DNA of 64,000 bases from Streptomyces sp. VRA16 Mangrove soil (GCF_017377775.1 NZ_JAFVLN010000003.1:248001-312000); one strand, 5' to 3'. Numbered from the stretch's first letter, positions 20,871 to 29,532 are shown. Numbers and translations are program-made. Notes: generated from the sequence alone by a model not told the origin.

Positions 20871-22096
20871 GGCGTCGGCGTCTGAGGCGTCGACGGGGCC
20901 GGCTCGCCGCGCAGGTTCTGGACGAGGTCGCGGGGCAGCCCGTGGGTGTCGTGCAGATGGCGCAGGTCGTCCTCGGTGAGCGGGCCGCGGAAGCGGGGCC
21001 GGTCGAGCACCTTGCGGCCGACGTCGAGGAGCCTGCGGAAGCGGCGCTCCTCGTCGAGCAGCACGTCGCGCACGAGTCCGGGGTCGGTGTCCTGCCGGAA
21101 GTGGTCACGGGTGTGCTCGATCAACTCACCGGGCAGGTCGACGAGTTCGCGTGTCGGGTCGTCGCGCCACAGGGTGGTCAGGACGCGGCGGACGATGCGC
21201 CGCAGCACGTAGCCGCGCCCGGTGCTGGAGGGCCGTACGCCGTCGCCGAGGACGACGAGGGACGAGCGCAGGTGGTCGGTGACGAGCCGGGTCGACGTCT
21301 CGTCCAGGTCTCCCCACAGCAGGGGCAGATGCCGTCGCCACGGCGTGAAGACGTCGCAGTCGAAGACCGAGGTGCGGCCCTGGAGGAGGGTGGTGAGGCG
21401 TTCCAGGCCGAGTCCGGTGTCGACGTTGCGCCGGGGCAGCGGTTCGAGGGTGCCGTCGGGGCGGGTGCGGTAGCGCATCGACACGTGGTTCCACACCTCG
21501 ACCCAGCGGTCGTCCCCGGTGGGGGTCGAGCGCGGCTCGGTGTCGCCGGTCCACAGGAACATCTCGGAGTCGGGGCCGCACGGCCCGGTCGGCCCGCCGG
21601 ACCACCAGTTGTCGTCGACCGTGAGCTCGACCGGAACGCCGAGCCGCCGCCATGTCTCCAGGGACCCGGTGTCGGGGCCGCTGCGTTCGTCACCGCCGAA
21701 GACGGTGGTGTGCAGCCGCCCCGGATCGACCCCGAACCCCTCCGTGAGCAGCCGGTACCCCCACTCGATGCTCTGCGGCAGCTCGTAGTCCCCTAGCGAC
21801 CAGGTGCCGAGCATCTCGAAGACGGTGAGGTGGGTGAGGTCGCCGACCTCGTCCAGGTCGGTGGTGCGCAGACACCGCTGTACGTTGACCAGGCGCCGGC
21901 CGAGGGGATGCGGGCGCCCCTCCAGGTACGGGGTGAGGGGATGCATCCCGGACGTCGTGAACAGGACCGGGTCGCCGGGCGGGGGCAGCAGCGTGGACCC
22001 GGTGACGGTCCGGTGGCCGCGCTCCTCGAAGTACTCGACGAAGGTGCGGCGGACGTCCTCGACGCCGATGCCGGTGCGGGTGCTGAGGCGATTCAT
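20858..22096 (-). CDS. alanyl-tRNA-synthetase-related protein, catalytic core only
   Basis: The 412-residue protein aligns throughout with the N-terminal catalytic and tRNA-binding part of AlaRS. Visible landmarks are DPVLFTTSGMHPL, VFEMLGTWSLGDYE (motif 2 region), GGPTGPCGPDSEMF, VDTGLGLERL (motif 3), RGYVLRRIVRR, and HDTHGLPRDL at the end. Housekeeping AlaRS is about 880 residues; here the editing and C-Ala domains are absent. It could charge Ala onto a small acceptor or carrier protein, be a resistance copy, or be regulatory. ATG 22096 follows a GGAGGAG site that can be hidden in a hairpin. The long leader encodes an Ala-rich peptide. Confidence 0.85.
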   Translation of the reverse strand: MNRLSTRTGIGVEDVRRTFVEYFEERGHRTVTGSTLLPPPGDPVLFTTSGMHPLTPYLEGRPHPLGRRLVNVQRCLRTTDLDEVGDLTHLTVFEMLGTWSLGDYELPQSIEWGYRLLTEGFGVDPGRLHTTVFGGDERSGPDTGSLETWRRLGVPVELTVDDNWWSGGPTGPCGPDSEMFLWTGDTEPRSTPTGDDRWVEVWNHVSMRYRTRPDGTLEPLPRRNVDTGLGLERLTTLLQGRTSVFDCDVFTPWRRHLPLLWGDLDETSTRLVTDHLRSSLVVLGDGVRPSSTGRGYVLRRIVRRVLTTLWRDDPTRELVDLPGELIEHTRDHFRQDTDPGLVRDVLLDEERRFRRLLDVGRKVLDRPRFRGPLTEDDLRHLHDTHGLPRDLVQNLRGEPAPSTPQTPTPQMR

Positions 22097-22101
22097 GGTG
22101 G

Positions 22102-22131
22102 GGCTCCTCCAGAGGGCGTACGGGAGGCGCC
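22102..22131 (-). promoter_or_regulatory. hairpin that can sequester the AlaRS-like gene's Shine-Dalgarno site
   Basis: On the minus strand GGCGCCTCC (22131-22123) pairs with GGAGGAGCC (22110-22102) across a 12-base loop, with a single G-A mismatch. The 3' arm contains the GGAGGAG ribosome-binding site of the AlaRS-like gene. Another strong hairpin, CCGGGC-TGAC-GCCCGG (22175-22160), lies just upstream. Confidence 0.5.
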
Positions 22132-22233
22132 GGAACGCGGTCCGCGCGAGCACCGGGAGCCGGGCGTCAGCCCGGAGAAGCCTGGAGGTCATCGGCGGTC
22201 CGTGTCCGGTCGCCGAGAGCAGGGGGAAAGACG

Positions 22234-22302
22234 TCAGGCGGCGGCAACCGGCGAGCTGGTCGCTCGCGCGGCTGCGGTGGTGGTTCGGCCGGTGACGTTC
22301 AT
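22234..22302 (-). CDS. putative alanine-rich leader peptide of the AlaRS-like gene
   Basis: The 22-codon ORF lies 137 bases upstream of the AlaRS-like start on the same strand. Its last 14 residues are AAARATSSPVAAA plus stop context, and seven of 22 residues are Ala, with Ala-Ala-Ala directly before TGA. There is no Shine-Dalgarno, but TACCGT ends seven bases before the ATG, which would fit a leaderless transcript. An Ala-rich peptide in front of an alanyl-tRNA-synthetase paralogue suggests control by charged tRNA-Ala. Alanine is common in this genome, so the enrichment alone is not proof. Confidence 0.45.
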   Translation of the reverse strand: MNVTGRTTTAAARATSSPVAAA

Positions 22303-22335
22303 GCTGTCGACGGTAACGCGGGACGCGTCGGGACC

Positions 22336-22492
22336 GCATCCGCTTTTGTCGCCGGTCCGGGGCGGGGCGCATCCGCTTGTGTCGTCGGTCCGGGGCGGGG
22401 GCAGCCGCCTGTATCGCCGATCCGAGGCGCGGGCACAGCCGCCTGTATCGCAGGCCCGGGGCGCGGGCGGCGCAATCCGCTTGTCCGGGTGG
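22336..22492. repeat. degenerate 32-34 bp tandem repeat, about 4.5 units
   Basis: Units start near 22336, 22369, 22401, 22433 and 22467 (the last partial). Each has a GCATCCGC or GCAGCCGC head, a TGTGTCG/TGTATCG core and a GGTCCGGGGCGGGG-like tail. The array fills most of the 22303-22516 non-coding stretch between the AlaRS-like leader and a degraded gene. It may be a set of protein-binding sites or just slipped DNA. Confidence 0.75.
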
Positions 22493-22661
22493 GCCGTCGG
22501 TAGGGAGGGTGGTGGGGTGACCGTTTTCGCGTGCGGGGGGTGTGGGGCGGTGCTGTCCGCCGCGGTGCGGCGGGTTGCGCTGCATCGGCACGGTCCCACG
22601 GGACAGCCGATGCCCCCGCTCATGGAGTCCGGGACGTACGCCGTGGACCCGGAGCCCGTGG

Positions 22662-22717
22662 GGCCGCCGCGGCCCGGCACGACGTGCTGCCGGTCCCCGT
22701 GACGGGCCCGCCGCCCG
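22662..22717 (+). repeat. 56-bp direct repeat, copy 1
   Basis: It is identical over 56 bases to 22805-22860. It contains two small palindromes, GCACG-A-CGTGC and CCCGT-G-ACGGG. It lies at the first junction inside the degraded gene and introduces the stop codon ending its N-terminal fragment. Confidence 0.85.
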
Positions 22718-22804
22718 TGCCCGACCTCGCACTCGTGCCCCGGCATCCGGTGACCGGGGAGACCTGGCAAGCGCCCGACGTCCCGGTGCCGTACGGGCGT
22801 ACCC

Positions 22805-22860
22805 GGCCGCCGCGGCCCGGCACGACGTGCTGCCGGTCCCCGTGACGGGCCCGCCGCCCG
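22805..22860 (+). repeat. 56-bp direct repeat, copy 2
   Basis: This is the second identical copy, 143 bases after the first. It lies between the LVPRHP fragment and the PPAGVLRD fragment of the degraded gene. Confidence 0.85.
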
Positions 22861-23040
22861 CGGGCGTCCTGCGCGACGGTCCGCGCCCGTCGCACCCGTA
22901 CCGGCTGTTCCGGCCCGATCCCGCAGCCGCACCCGCGAGCCGGCCCGGCTGCCCGCCGTACGACAGCCTTGGCTCCGCGCCCTGCACGACCGCGTCCGGG
23001 ACCACCGCGTCGCGTCGCCCTTCCGACCCGGAAAGCAACC

Positions 23041-23616
23041 ATGCCCTTCCCCGACGAATCCGCCCGCCCCTGGCAGATCGTGCCCCATCAGCCCGCCTGG
23101 TCCGCGGAGTTCGAGAGGCTGGCGACCCTGCTGCACGCCACGCTCGGCGCCCTGGCCGTCGCCGTCGACCACGTCGGATCGACCTCCGTACCGGGGCTCG
23201 CCGCGAAGGACGTCATCGACGTACAGGTGCGGGTCGCCTCCCTGGCGGACGCCGAGGAGCAGATCACCACCCGCATGACCGGCATCGGCTTCCGGCTCAG
23301 GCCCGAACCCTGGAACCACCGGGAGGTCTCGCGCGGGCGCACCTGCCGCAAGCTGGTGTTCGCGCCGCCCGTCGGGGGCCGCCCCGCCAATGTGCACGTA
23401 CGGGAACAGGGTGGGCCCAACGCCCGTTACGCGCTGCTGTTCCGGGACTATCTGCGGGCCACGCCCGAGGCGCGCGCCGCGTGGGGCGCGTTCAAGCGAC
23501 GGCTCGCCGAGGACGTCCCGGACCTCTCCGCGTACGGACAGATCAAGGCACCCGCGACGGACGTCCTCATGGGCGCGGCCGAACTGTGGGCCGAAGCGAA
23601 CCGCTGGAAACCGTGA
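23041..23616 (+). CDS. GrpB/UPF0157 family nucleotidyltransferase-fold protein
   Basis: The 191-residue protein has the GrpB-like signature: HVGSTSVPGLAAKDVIDVQVRV, where the GST and DVIDV residues correspond to the minimal nucleotidyltransferase motif. RPANVHVREQGG and RDYLRATPEARAAWGAFKRRLA follow. The family has a proposed but poorly defined nucleotidyl-transfer role. ATG 23041 begins immediately after the degraded-gene remnant; the next gene follows by 75 bases on the same strand. Confidence 0.88.
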   Translation: MPFPDESARPWQIVPHQPAWSAEFERLATLLHATLGALAVAVDHVGSTSVPGLAAKDVIDVQVRVASLADAEEQITTRMTGIGFRLRPEPWNHREVSRGRTCRKLVFAPPVGGRPANVHVREQGGPNARYALLFRDYLRATPEARAAWGAFKRRLAEDVPDLSAYGQIKAPATDVLMGAAELWAEANRWKP

Positions 23617-23691
23617 AGCGGTTGCGCCGGAGTGCACTCGAACCCCTACGGTCGGGACCGTACCCACCGTCACCGGACACCTGGAGCTGCC

Positions 23692-24684
23692 ATGACCGGC
23701 CTGCCCACGCGACGACTCGGCTCTCTCACCGTCTCCGCCCAGGGCCTGGGCTGCATGGGGATGAGCCACGCCTACGGCGCCTCGGACGACGAGCAGTCCG
23801 TCGGCACCCTTCATCGCGCCCTCGACCTCGGCGTGACCCTGCTCGACACGTCCGACTTCTACGGCGCGGGTCACAACGAGGAGCTGCTCGGCCGCGCCCT
23901 CGCCTCCCCCCACCGCCGTGAACAGGCCGTCCTGGCGACGAAGTTCGGGTTCGCCAACAAGCTGGGTGAGCCGACGCTGATCCGGGGCGACGCCGCCTAT
24001 GTGCGTGAGGCGTGCGAGGCGTCACTGCGGCGGCTCGGGGTCGACCACATCGACCTGTACTACGTGCACCGCGTCGACCGGAACGTGCCGATCGAGGAGA
24101 CGGTGGGCGCGCTGGCCGAGCTGGTGCGGGAGGGCAAGGTCCGGCACCTGGGGCTGTCCGAAGCGGGCGCGGAGACGATCCGGCGGGCGCACGCCGTGCA
24201 TCCGATCGCCGCGCTGCAGAGCGAGTACTCGCTGTGGACGCGCGGCCTGGAGGCCGAAGTGCTTCCGGTGTGCCGGGAGTTGGGCATCGGGCTCGTGCCG
24301 TTCTCGCCGCTGGGGCGCGGATTCCTCACCGGGCAGTACAAGTCGACCGAGAGTCTGCCGGAGAGCGATCTGCGGCGCAGCCAGCCGCGGTTCGCCGACG
24401 GCAACCTGGAGCGCAACCTCGCCATCGTCGCCCGTCTGGAGCGGCTCGCGGCCCAGAAGGGCGTCACGGCCGGGCAGTTGGCGCTGGCCTGGGTGCAGCA
24501 CCAGGGCGACGACGTGGTGCCGATCCCCGGCACGCGCCGCCAGAAGTACCTGGAGGAGAACGTCGCGGCCGCCACACTGATCCTGTCGGCCGACGAACTC
24601 GCCGCCGTCGAGGCCGTGGCCCCGGCCGGTGACGTGGCGGGCGCCCGCTACGACGACAACAGCATCAAGTTCGTCGATGGCTGA
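23692..24684 (+). CDS. aldo/keto reductase
   Basis: The 330-residue TIM-barrel NADPH oxidoreductase starts with [21 protein letters not shown]. The catalytic Asp-Tyr pair is in [18 protein letters not shown], the Lys is in LATKFGF, and [19 protein letters not shown] carries the active-site His. [20 protein letters not shown] closes the cofactor site. It is close to YajO/AKR13-type enzymes that reduce small aldehydes or ketones. Its stop overlaps the next start by 8 bases (ATGGCTGA). Confidence 0.93.
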   Translation: MTGLPTRRLGSLTVSAQGLGCMGMSHAYGASDDEQSVGTLHRALDLGVTLLDTSDFYGAGHNEELLGRALASPHRREQAVLATKFGFANKLGEPTLIRGDAAYVREACEASLRRLGVDHIDLYYVHRVDRNVPIEETVGALAELVREGKVRHLGLSEAGAETIRRAHAVHPIAALQSEYSLWTRGLEAEVLPVCRELGIGLVPFSPLGRGFLTGQYKSTESLPESDLRRSQPRFADGNLERNLAIVARLERLAAQKGVTAGQLALAWVQHQGDDVVPIPGTRRQKYLEENVAAATLILSADELAAVEAVAPAGDVAGARYDDNSIKFVDG

Positions 24685-25486
24685 GCCGCGCGCCGCCGTG
24701 CTCTGGCTGGGCGGGGCGCCCGGCGCCGGCAAGTCCACCGTCGCCGAGCGGCTCGCCCGCCGGCACGGACTGCGGCGCTATCACGCCGACACCCGCACCT
24801 GGGCGCATCGCGACCTGGCCCTCGCGCAGGGGGTCCCGGCCGCGCTGCGCTGGGAGTCCGCCGACCGCTGGGCCGCGCCCGTCGAGGAGCTGCTGGCGAG
24901 CGCCCTGCACAGCGAGCGCGGGCCGATGGTCGCCGACGACGTGCGCGCCCTGCCCGCCGCGCCGCTCACCGTCGCGGAGGGCACCGTCGTCACGCCGGGT
25001 GTCGCCGCGGCGCTCCCGGGCCGCGCCGCGCTCTGGCTGCTGCCCACGCCGGAGCTGCTCGAAAAGCGGCTCACCGAGCGGGAGTTGGGGCCCGCCCCGC
25101 TCGCCCTGTACCGGCGCCTCGCCGCCGTCATCGAGCGTGAGGTGCTGGACGCGGGCGCGCCCCACCTGTGGGTCGACGGGGACACGGACGCCGTCGCGGC
25201 GGTCACCACCGCCTGGGCCGGTGTGCTGGCGGCGGGCCCGCGCGCCACCACCGCCGCCGAACGCCGCGCGCTGCTCCGCGAGGCGAACGAGGGGGTCGTC
25301 GCCCAGTACACGGCGTTCTTCGCCCGCCCCTGGACACCGGACGGGCCGCGCGACGCCGTGGCGGTGTTCTCCTGCGAATGCGGGGACCCCGACTGCACGG
25401 CGTGCGTGGAGTGGCCCGTCGCCGCGTTCCCGGCGACCGGCGCACCCCTCACCGCTCCGGGCCACGGGGCCCCGGCGCCCGACTAG
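24677..25486 (+). CDS. P-loop kinase-like protein with C-terminal Cys cluster
   Basis: The 269-residue protein opens with a Walker A motif ([10 protein letters not shown], about residues 12-21), followed by an AAA/adenylate-kinase-like core with [14 protein letters not shown]. The C-terminal roughly 80 residues are a separate piece, [15 protein letters not shown] then [16 protein letters not shown]. That resembles a small actinobacterial Cys-rich module found alone in other genes. The combination looks like a fusion. It is translationally coupled to the aldo/keto reductase. The 3' end overlaps the convergent P450 gene by 4 bases. Confidence 0.75.
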   Translation: MAEPRAAVLWLGGAPGAGKSTVAERLARRHGLRRYHADTRTWAHRDLALAQGVPAALRWESADRWAAPVEELLASALHSERGPMVADDVRALPAAPLTVAEGTVVTPGVAAALPGRAALWLLPTPELLEKRLTERELGPAPLALYRRLAAVIEREVLDAGAPHLWVDGDTDAVAAVTTAWAGVLAAGPRATTAAERRALLREANEGVVAQYTAFFARPWTPDGPRDAVAVFSCECGDPDCTACVEWPVAAFPATGAPLTAPGHGAPAPD

Positions 25487-26856
25487 CCGCGCTCCCGCAC
25501 CTCCACCGTCACGTCCTGCGCCGCGTACAGCGTGATGCCGTACCCCACGCGCACGTCCCGGTCCTCGGCCGTCACCTCGTAGCGGCGCAGCAGCACCGCG
25601 AGGGCGAGCACCGACTCCAGCATCGCGAAGTGCGCGCCGATGCAGGCGCGCGGGCCGCCGCCGAACGGCAGCCACGCATAGCGCGGCCGTGCCTTCTCGG
25701 CCTCCGGCAGGAACCGGTCGGGGTCGAAGCGCTCCGGCTCGTCCCAGTACTCCGGGTGCCGGTGGATCACGTACGAGGCGATCGCGATGTCGGAGCCCGC
25801 GGGGACCGTCATCCCGTCGAGCTCCGTGTCGACGACGGCCCGCCGGCCGACCGCCGCGGCCGCCGGATACAGCCGCAGCGCCTCCTTCACGACCCGCTCC
25901 AGGTACGGGAGCCGCTCCATGTCGGCGGCCCGCGGGGCCCGTCCGTCGCCGAGCACCGCGTCGAGCTCCTCGTGGGCCCGCCGCTGCACCTGCGGGTTGC
26001 GGCCCAGCAGGTGCAGGCCGAACGTCAGCGTCGTCGCCGTCGTCTCGTGCCCCGCCAGCAGGAAGACCAGGACCTGGTCGCGGATCTCGTCGTCGGAGAG
26101 CGACTCGCCGTCCTCCGTGCGCGCCTGGATCAGCAGGCCGAGCAGGTCCTGCCCGGGGTCCCCTGCGGCCCTGCGGCGCGCGATCAACTGATCGCACACG
26201 CCGTACAGTTCGGTGCGCGCCTCCTCGTAGCGCCGGTTGCCCGGCGTCGGCCAGCCGCGCGGGATCGGGTTCAGGCCGAGGCCCCGCTTCAGGCTCGTGT
26301 CGCTGATCAGCGGAAAGCAGCGGCGCACCGCCGGTATCGCCTCGTCGATGTCCGCGCCGAACAGGATCCGGGCGACGATCCGCAGCGTGAGCTGCTCCAT
26401 CGCCGACGCGGCCTCCACCGTCCGCTCGCCCTTCCAGGAGTCGGCCGTCACCCGCGCCTCGTCGACGACGGCCCGGTCGTACGTGTCGACGCCGCGCCGG
26501 GTGAACAGCGGCTGCACGAGTCGCCGTTGGCGCAGGTACGCCTCGTCCTGGCTGGTCAGCAGTCCGTTGCCGAAGCCGAGCCGCACCTCCTCGTAGAAGG
26601 CGTTGTCCTTGCGGAAGTCGGTGGCGCGGGTGGCGAGCATCAGCTGGGCGGCCTCCGCCGAGAACGCCCCGTACATCGTGCGCCGCAGGCCGGGCGGGCC
26701 GATGTGGAAGCGGACCAGGTCCCCGTGGTTCTCCCGGGCGCGCCGAAAGGCACCCAGGGTGTCGCGCAGCATCTCGGGCAGCGATCCGACCAGCGGCGAT
26801 CCGTCCACCACGGGCGGCAACCGCCGGGGCGCGGACAGGGATGCGGTACCGGACAT
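25483..26856 (-). CDS. cytochrome P450
   Basis: The 457-residue P450 has an I-helix oxygen-binding motif in FLLAGHETTATT, an ExxR motif in VVKEALRLYP, and a PERFDPDRF stretch. The haem loop is FGGGPRACIGAHFA, where the Cys ligates haem iron. The sequence is of the broad CYP102/CYP4-like bacterial type that oxidises lipophilic substrates. No ferredoxin or reductase is adjacent. The start is ATG 26856 with GGGGGA just upstream; longer upstream ORF extensions lack coding character. The substrate is unknown. Confidence 0.93.
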   Translation of the reverse strand: MSGTASLSAPRRLPPVVDGSPLVGSLPEMLRDTLGAFRRARENHGDLVRFHIGPPGLRRTMYGAFSAEAAQLMLATRATDFRKDNAFYEEVRLGFGNGLLTSQDEAYLRQRRLVQPLFTRRGVDTYDRAVVDEARVTADSWKGERTVEAASAMEQLTLRIVARILFGADIDEAIPAVRRCFPLISDTSLKRGLGLNPIPRGWPTPGNRRYEEARTELYGVCDQLIARRRAAGDPGQDLLGLLIQARTEDGESLSDDEIRDQVLVFLLAGHETTATTLTFGLHLLGRNPQVQRRAHEELDAVLGDGRAPRAADMERLPYLERVVKEALRLYPAAAAVGRRAVVDTELDGMTVPAGSDIAIASYVIHRHPEYWDEPERFDPDRFLPEAEKARPRYAWLPFGGGPRACIGAHFAMLESVLALAVLLRRYEVTAEDRDVRVGYGITLYAAQDVTVEVRERG

Positions 26857-26930
26857 CGAACATTCCCCCAACAGCCGTACGTACGAGTAACTATGACCCG
26901 AGTATGGCCCGTCCCTCCGACGGCGAAGAG

Positions 26931-26951
26931 GAGCGGGGGCGACCCCCGCTC
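26931..26951 (-). terminator. terminator hairpin after the GH51 gene
   Basis: The stem GAGCGGGGG-CGA-CCCCCGCTC has 9-bp perfect arms. It lies 42 bases beyond the stop of the minus-strand arabinofuranosidase gene and before the P450 promoter region. There is no U-tract, which is usual for Streptomyces terminators. Confidence 0.6.
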
Positions 26952-26992
26952 CCCCCTCACGTTCCCCACACACACAGGCGTGCTCGATCGGT

Positions 26993-29497
26993 TCAGCGCT
27001 GCTTGATCCTCAGGAACGTCACCGAGTTCGCCGGGAACGTGTAGGTGAAGGTGTCGGCGACTCCGTCGAACCGTGAGGTCACCGGCTTCACGGGGGTGTC
27101 CGTGGCCGTGTTCTGCGCCGTCGGGTCGGCCGTCAGCGTCGTCACGGCGGCGGACTTGGCGACCTCGGCGCCGCCGAGGTCCACGGCCGTACGGGCCTGG
27201 GCGTCCTGGGCGTTGACGACCTTGACGATCAGGTCACCGGTCTTCTTGTCCCGGGTGACGACCTGGCGGAACGGCTCGGCCGGCTTGTCGTCCTTGAACG
27301 AGCCCCACTCCTGGCCGTCCAGGTAGAGGGTGACCTGCCGCCCGCGCACCTTGATGTCGACGTCATAGGCGCGTCCGGTCTCGATCGAGCCGGGCTTGGC
27401 GACGAGCGTCGACTTGCCGCCGTTCACGGCCTGTTCGACGGCGGACTGGGTGTTGTTCCAGCCGCCGAGGTTCCACCAGTAGTAGTTCCCGGTGTCCTTG
27501 ACGCCGAAGGCGACGAGGAAGCCCTCCTTGCCGGACTTCTTGGTGGCCTTCACGTGCAGGTCGTAGTTCTGCCAGCCCGGGTCGCCCGCGGTGACCATGG
27601 TGTTCTCCGCGGCGGTGTCGGACTGCACGTACTGGCCGTCCTGGACCGACCAGCTGCCGCTGCCCGAGCCGGTCCACTGCCCGGCGTCACCGCTGAAGTC
27701 GTCGCTGAGCAGGGTGTTTCCGTCGGCGTCGGTGACCTTCACGTCGTCGTACGCGGCGCTGGTCGCCCACGTGGAGAGGCCGACGGCGCCGGCGATCGGG
27801 GCGAGCGTGGACGGGGTGGCGGTGGCGGTCGACGGCACGACCTGGTCGCCGACGTTGTTCATGAACAGTTTCTGGACCTCGTAGTCGGCCGAGCCCCACG
27901 ACTTCCGGTCGTTGAACCAGATCATGTCGGGCGACCACTGGACGGTGTCCTGACGGGCGAGCAGCGGCGCGTACGAGGCCAGCTTGACGACGTCCGCGTT
28001 GCGTTCGAGGCCCGTCATGTACGCGGCTTCCGACAGGGCGTTGGCCCACTTGTTGCCGCCTGAGGCGTACTCGCCGAGGAAGACCTTCGGGCCGTTCCTG
28101 TCGTAGGAGTCGTAGCGGTCGTTGTTCTGGAGGAACCACTGCGGGCTGTTGTAGTAGTGCTCGTCGACCATGTCGACGTGCGCGTCCTTGTTGAGCTTCC
28201 AGGCCGTGTCGAAGGTCGTGCCGCTGTCGTCCGGGCCCGAGTTCGAGATCACCTGCATTTTCGGGTACTCGGCGGCGATGGCGGCCCGGAACTGCGTGAA
28301 CCGGGAGAAGAACGCCTCGGGCAGGTTCTCCTCGTTGCCGACCTCGATGTGCGTGAGGTGGAAGGACTTGGGGTGGCCCATCTGCGCGCGCAGCTTGCCC
28401 CACTTGCTGGTGACGGGCCCGTTGGCGAACTCGATGAGGTCGAGGGTGTCCTGGATGTGCCGCTTCAGCAGGGCGTCGTCGTCGGTGGCCCTGTTCTGGC
28501 CGCAGCCGGTGACGAGGGCGGGGACGACGGGCAGCGGCATCGCGCCGATGTCCTCGGCGAACTGGAAGTACTCGTAGTAGCCGAGCCCGTAACTCTGGTT
28601 GTAGCCCCAGAAGTTGGCGTTGGTGGCGCGCTGCTCGACCGGTCCTACGGTGTCCTTCCACTGGTACGAGCGCTTGCGCTGGTACCCGGACGTCTCGTCG
28701 TAGCCCTCCATCGAGCCGGTGTTGACGAGACAGCCGCCGGGGAAGCGCACGAAGCCGGGGTGCAGGTCGGCGATCTTCTGGGCGAGGTCCTTGCGCAGGC
28801 CGTTCTTGCGCCCCTTGAAGGTGTCGCGCGGGAAGAGGGAGACCATGTCGAGCGCGGCGTCGGCGGAGCTGGCGACGGTGAGGCGGCCGGTGGTGCTGGA
28901 GCGGCTCGCGGTGAAGTTCGCGGTGTACTTGGTCCAGCCGCCAGAGGTGGTGAGCGCGCGCGGCGCGGCGAGGGTGCCGTCGGCGTCCTGGAGCGTCACG
29001 GTGAGGTGGGTGTCGGCGTGCGCCCACACCGAGAAGTCGTACTGCTTGCCCTTCTCGACGTTGATGCCGGTGCCGTACGCGGCGTTGGTGACGCTCGAAC
29101 CGGCGCTCAGGGAGAGGTAGTTGCGGTTGCGGGCGCCCAGGCGGCCGTCGTCGTTCACGACCTCGGCCGTGCCGGTCGCCGTCCACGCGGTCAGCGGCGT
29201 GTACGCCTTGTTGTCGGCGGTCGAGTACTCGAAGGACCGGTTCTGCAGCAGTTCCCCGTAGAGCCCGCCGTCGGCGGCCCGGTTGATGTCCTCGAAGAAG
29301 ACGCCGTACATCGTGTCGTCGATCTTCGCGCCCGTGGCGGCCGGATCGACGGTGACGCCATAGTCCGTGATCGCCGCGTCCGTGACGTCGTCGGCCACCG
29401 CCTGCGGCGTGACCGCCGTCCCGATCAGCAGGGCACCGGTGGCCAGCCCGGTCCCGAGTCTCCAGTTGATCCAGCGCTTGCGTCGTCCACGCGTCAT
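26993..29497 (-). CDS. secreted GH51 alpha-L-arabinofuranosidase
   Basis: The 834-residue exported enzyme has a basic N-terminus, a hydrophobic core and cleavage near VADDV. A carbohydrate-binding-like beta domain (about residues 75-220) comes first. The GH51 catalytic domain follows, with PGGCLVNTGSMEGY, the acid/base Glu in HIEVGNEENL and the nucleophile Glu in VFLGEYASG. A C-terminal laminin-G-like domain (WNLGGWNNTQSAV) ends it. It removes arabinose side chains from plant polysaccharides outside the cell. ATG 29497 follows GAAGGGAAG; ATG 29518 is a weaker upstream option. Confidence 0.92.
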   Translation of the reverse strand: MTRGRRKRWINWRLGTGLATGALLIGTAVTPQAVADDVTDAAITDYGVTVDPAATGAKIDDTMYGVFFEDINRAADGGLYGELLQNRSFEYSTADNKAYTPLTAWTATGTAEVVNDDGRLGARNRNYLSLSAGSSVTNAAYGTGINVEKGKQYDFSVWAHADTHLTVTLQDADGTLAAPRALTTSGGWTKYTANFTASRSSTTGRLTVASSADAALDMVSLFPRDTFKGRKNGLRKDLAQKIADLHPGFVRFPGGCLVNTGSMEGYDETSGYQRKRSYQWKDTVGPVEQRATNANFWGYNQSYGLGYYEYFQFAEDIGAMPLPVVPALVTGCGQNRATDDDALLKRHIQDTLDLIEFANGPVTSKWGKLRAQMGHPKSFHLTHIEVGNEENLPEAFFSRFTQFRAAIAAEYPKMQVISNSGPDDSGTTFDTAWKLNKDAHVDMVDEHYYNSPQWFLQNNDRYDSYDRNGPKVFLGEYASGGNKWANALSEAAYMTGLERNADVVKLASYAPLLARQDTVQWSPDMIWFNDRKSWGSADYEVQKLFMNNVGDQVVPSTATATPSTLAPIAGAVGLSTWATSAAYDDVKVTDADGNTLLSDDFSGDAGQWTGSGSGSWSVQDGQYVQSDTAAENTMVTAGDPGWQNYDLHVKATKKSGKEGFLVAFGVKDTGNYYWWNLGGWNNTQSAVEQAVNGGKSTLVAKPGSIETGRAYDVDIKVRGRQVTLYLDGQEWGSFKDDKPAEPFRQVVTRDKKTGDLIVKVVNAQDAQARTAVDLGGAEVAKSAAVTTLTADPTAQNTATDTPVKPVTSRFDGVADTFTYTFPANSVTFLRIKQR

Positions 29498-29520
29498 GCG
29501 CTTCCCTTCACCCCACATGT

Positions 29521-29532
29521 TCGATATATCGA
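29521..29532. promoter_or_regulatory. palindrome upstream of the arabinofuranosidase gene
   Basis: TCGATATATCGA is a perfect 12-bp palindrome, unusually AT-rich for the region, located 24 bases upstream of the GH51 start. It could be an operator for a sugar-responsive repressor. No regulator gene is adjacent. Confidence 0.35.

Larger units (their letters stand above)
22517..23020 (+). pseudogene. frameshifted, internally deleted remnant of a Streptomyces hypothetical gene
   Basis: The N-terminal part starts at GTG 22517 (MTVFACGGCGAVL, then LMESGTYAVDPEPVGPP) and stops at 22702. Further fragments follow in other frames: LALVPRHPVTGETW near 22725, PPAGVLRDGPRP then LFRPDP near 22855-22925, and RLPAVRQPWLRALHDRVRD near 22940-23010. 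From memory, these pieces occur in this order in one long Streptomyces protein family that begins with a Cys-pair domain. Both internal junctions coincide with a copy of the 56-bp repeat. The gene is most likely dead. Confidence 0.6.

Noticed and set aside
22336..22492. Possible CRISPR array
   Set aside because: Units are directly adjacent without unique spacers and differ from each other; no cas genes are present.
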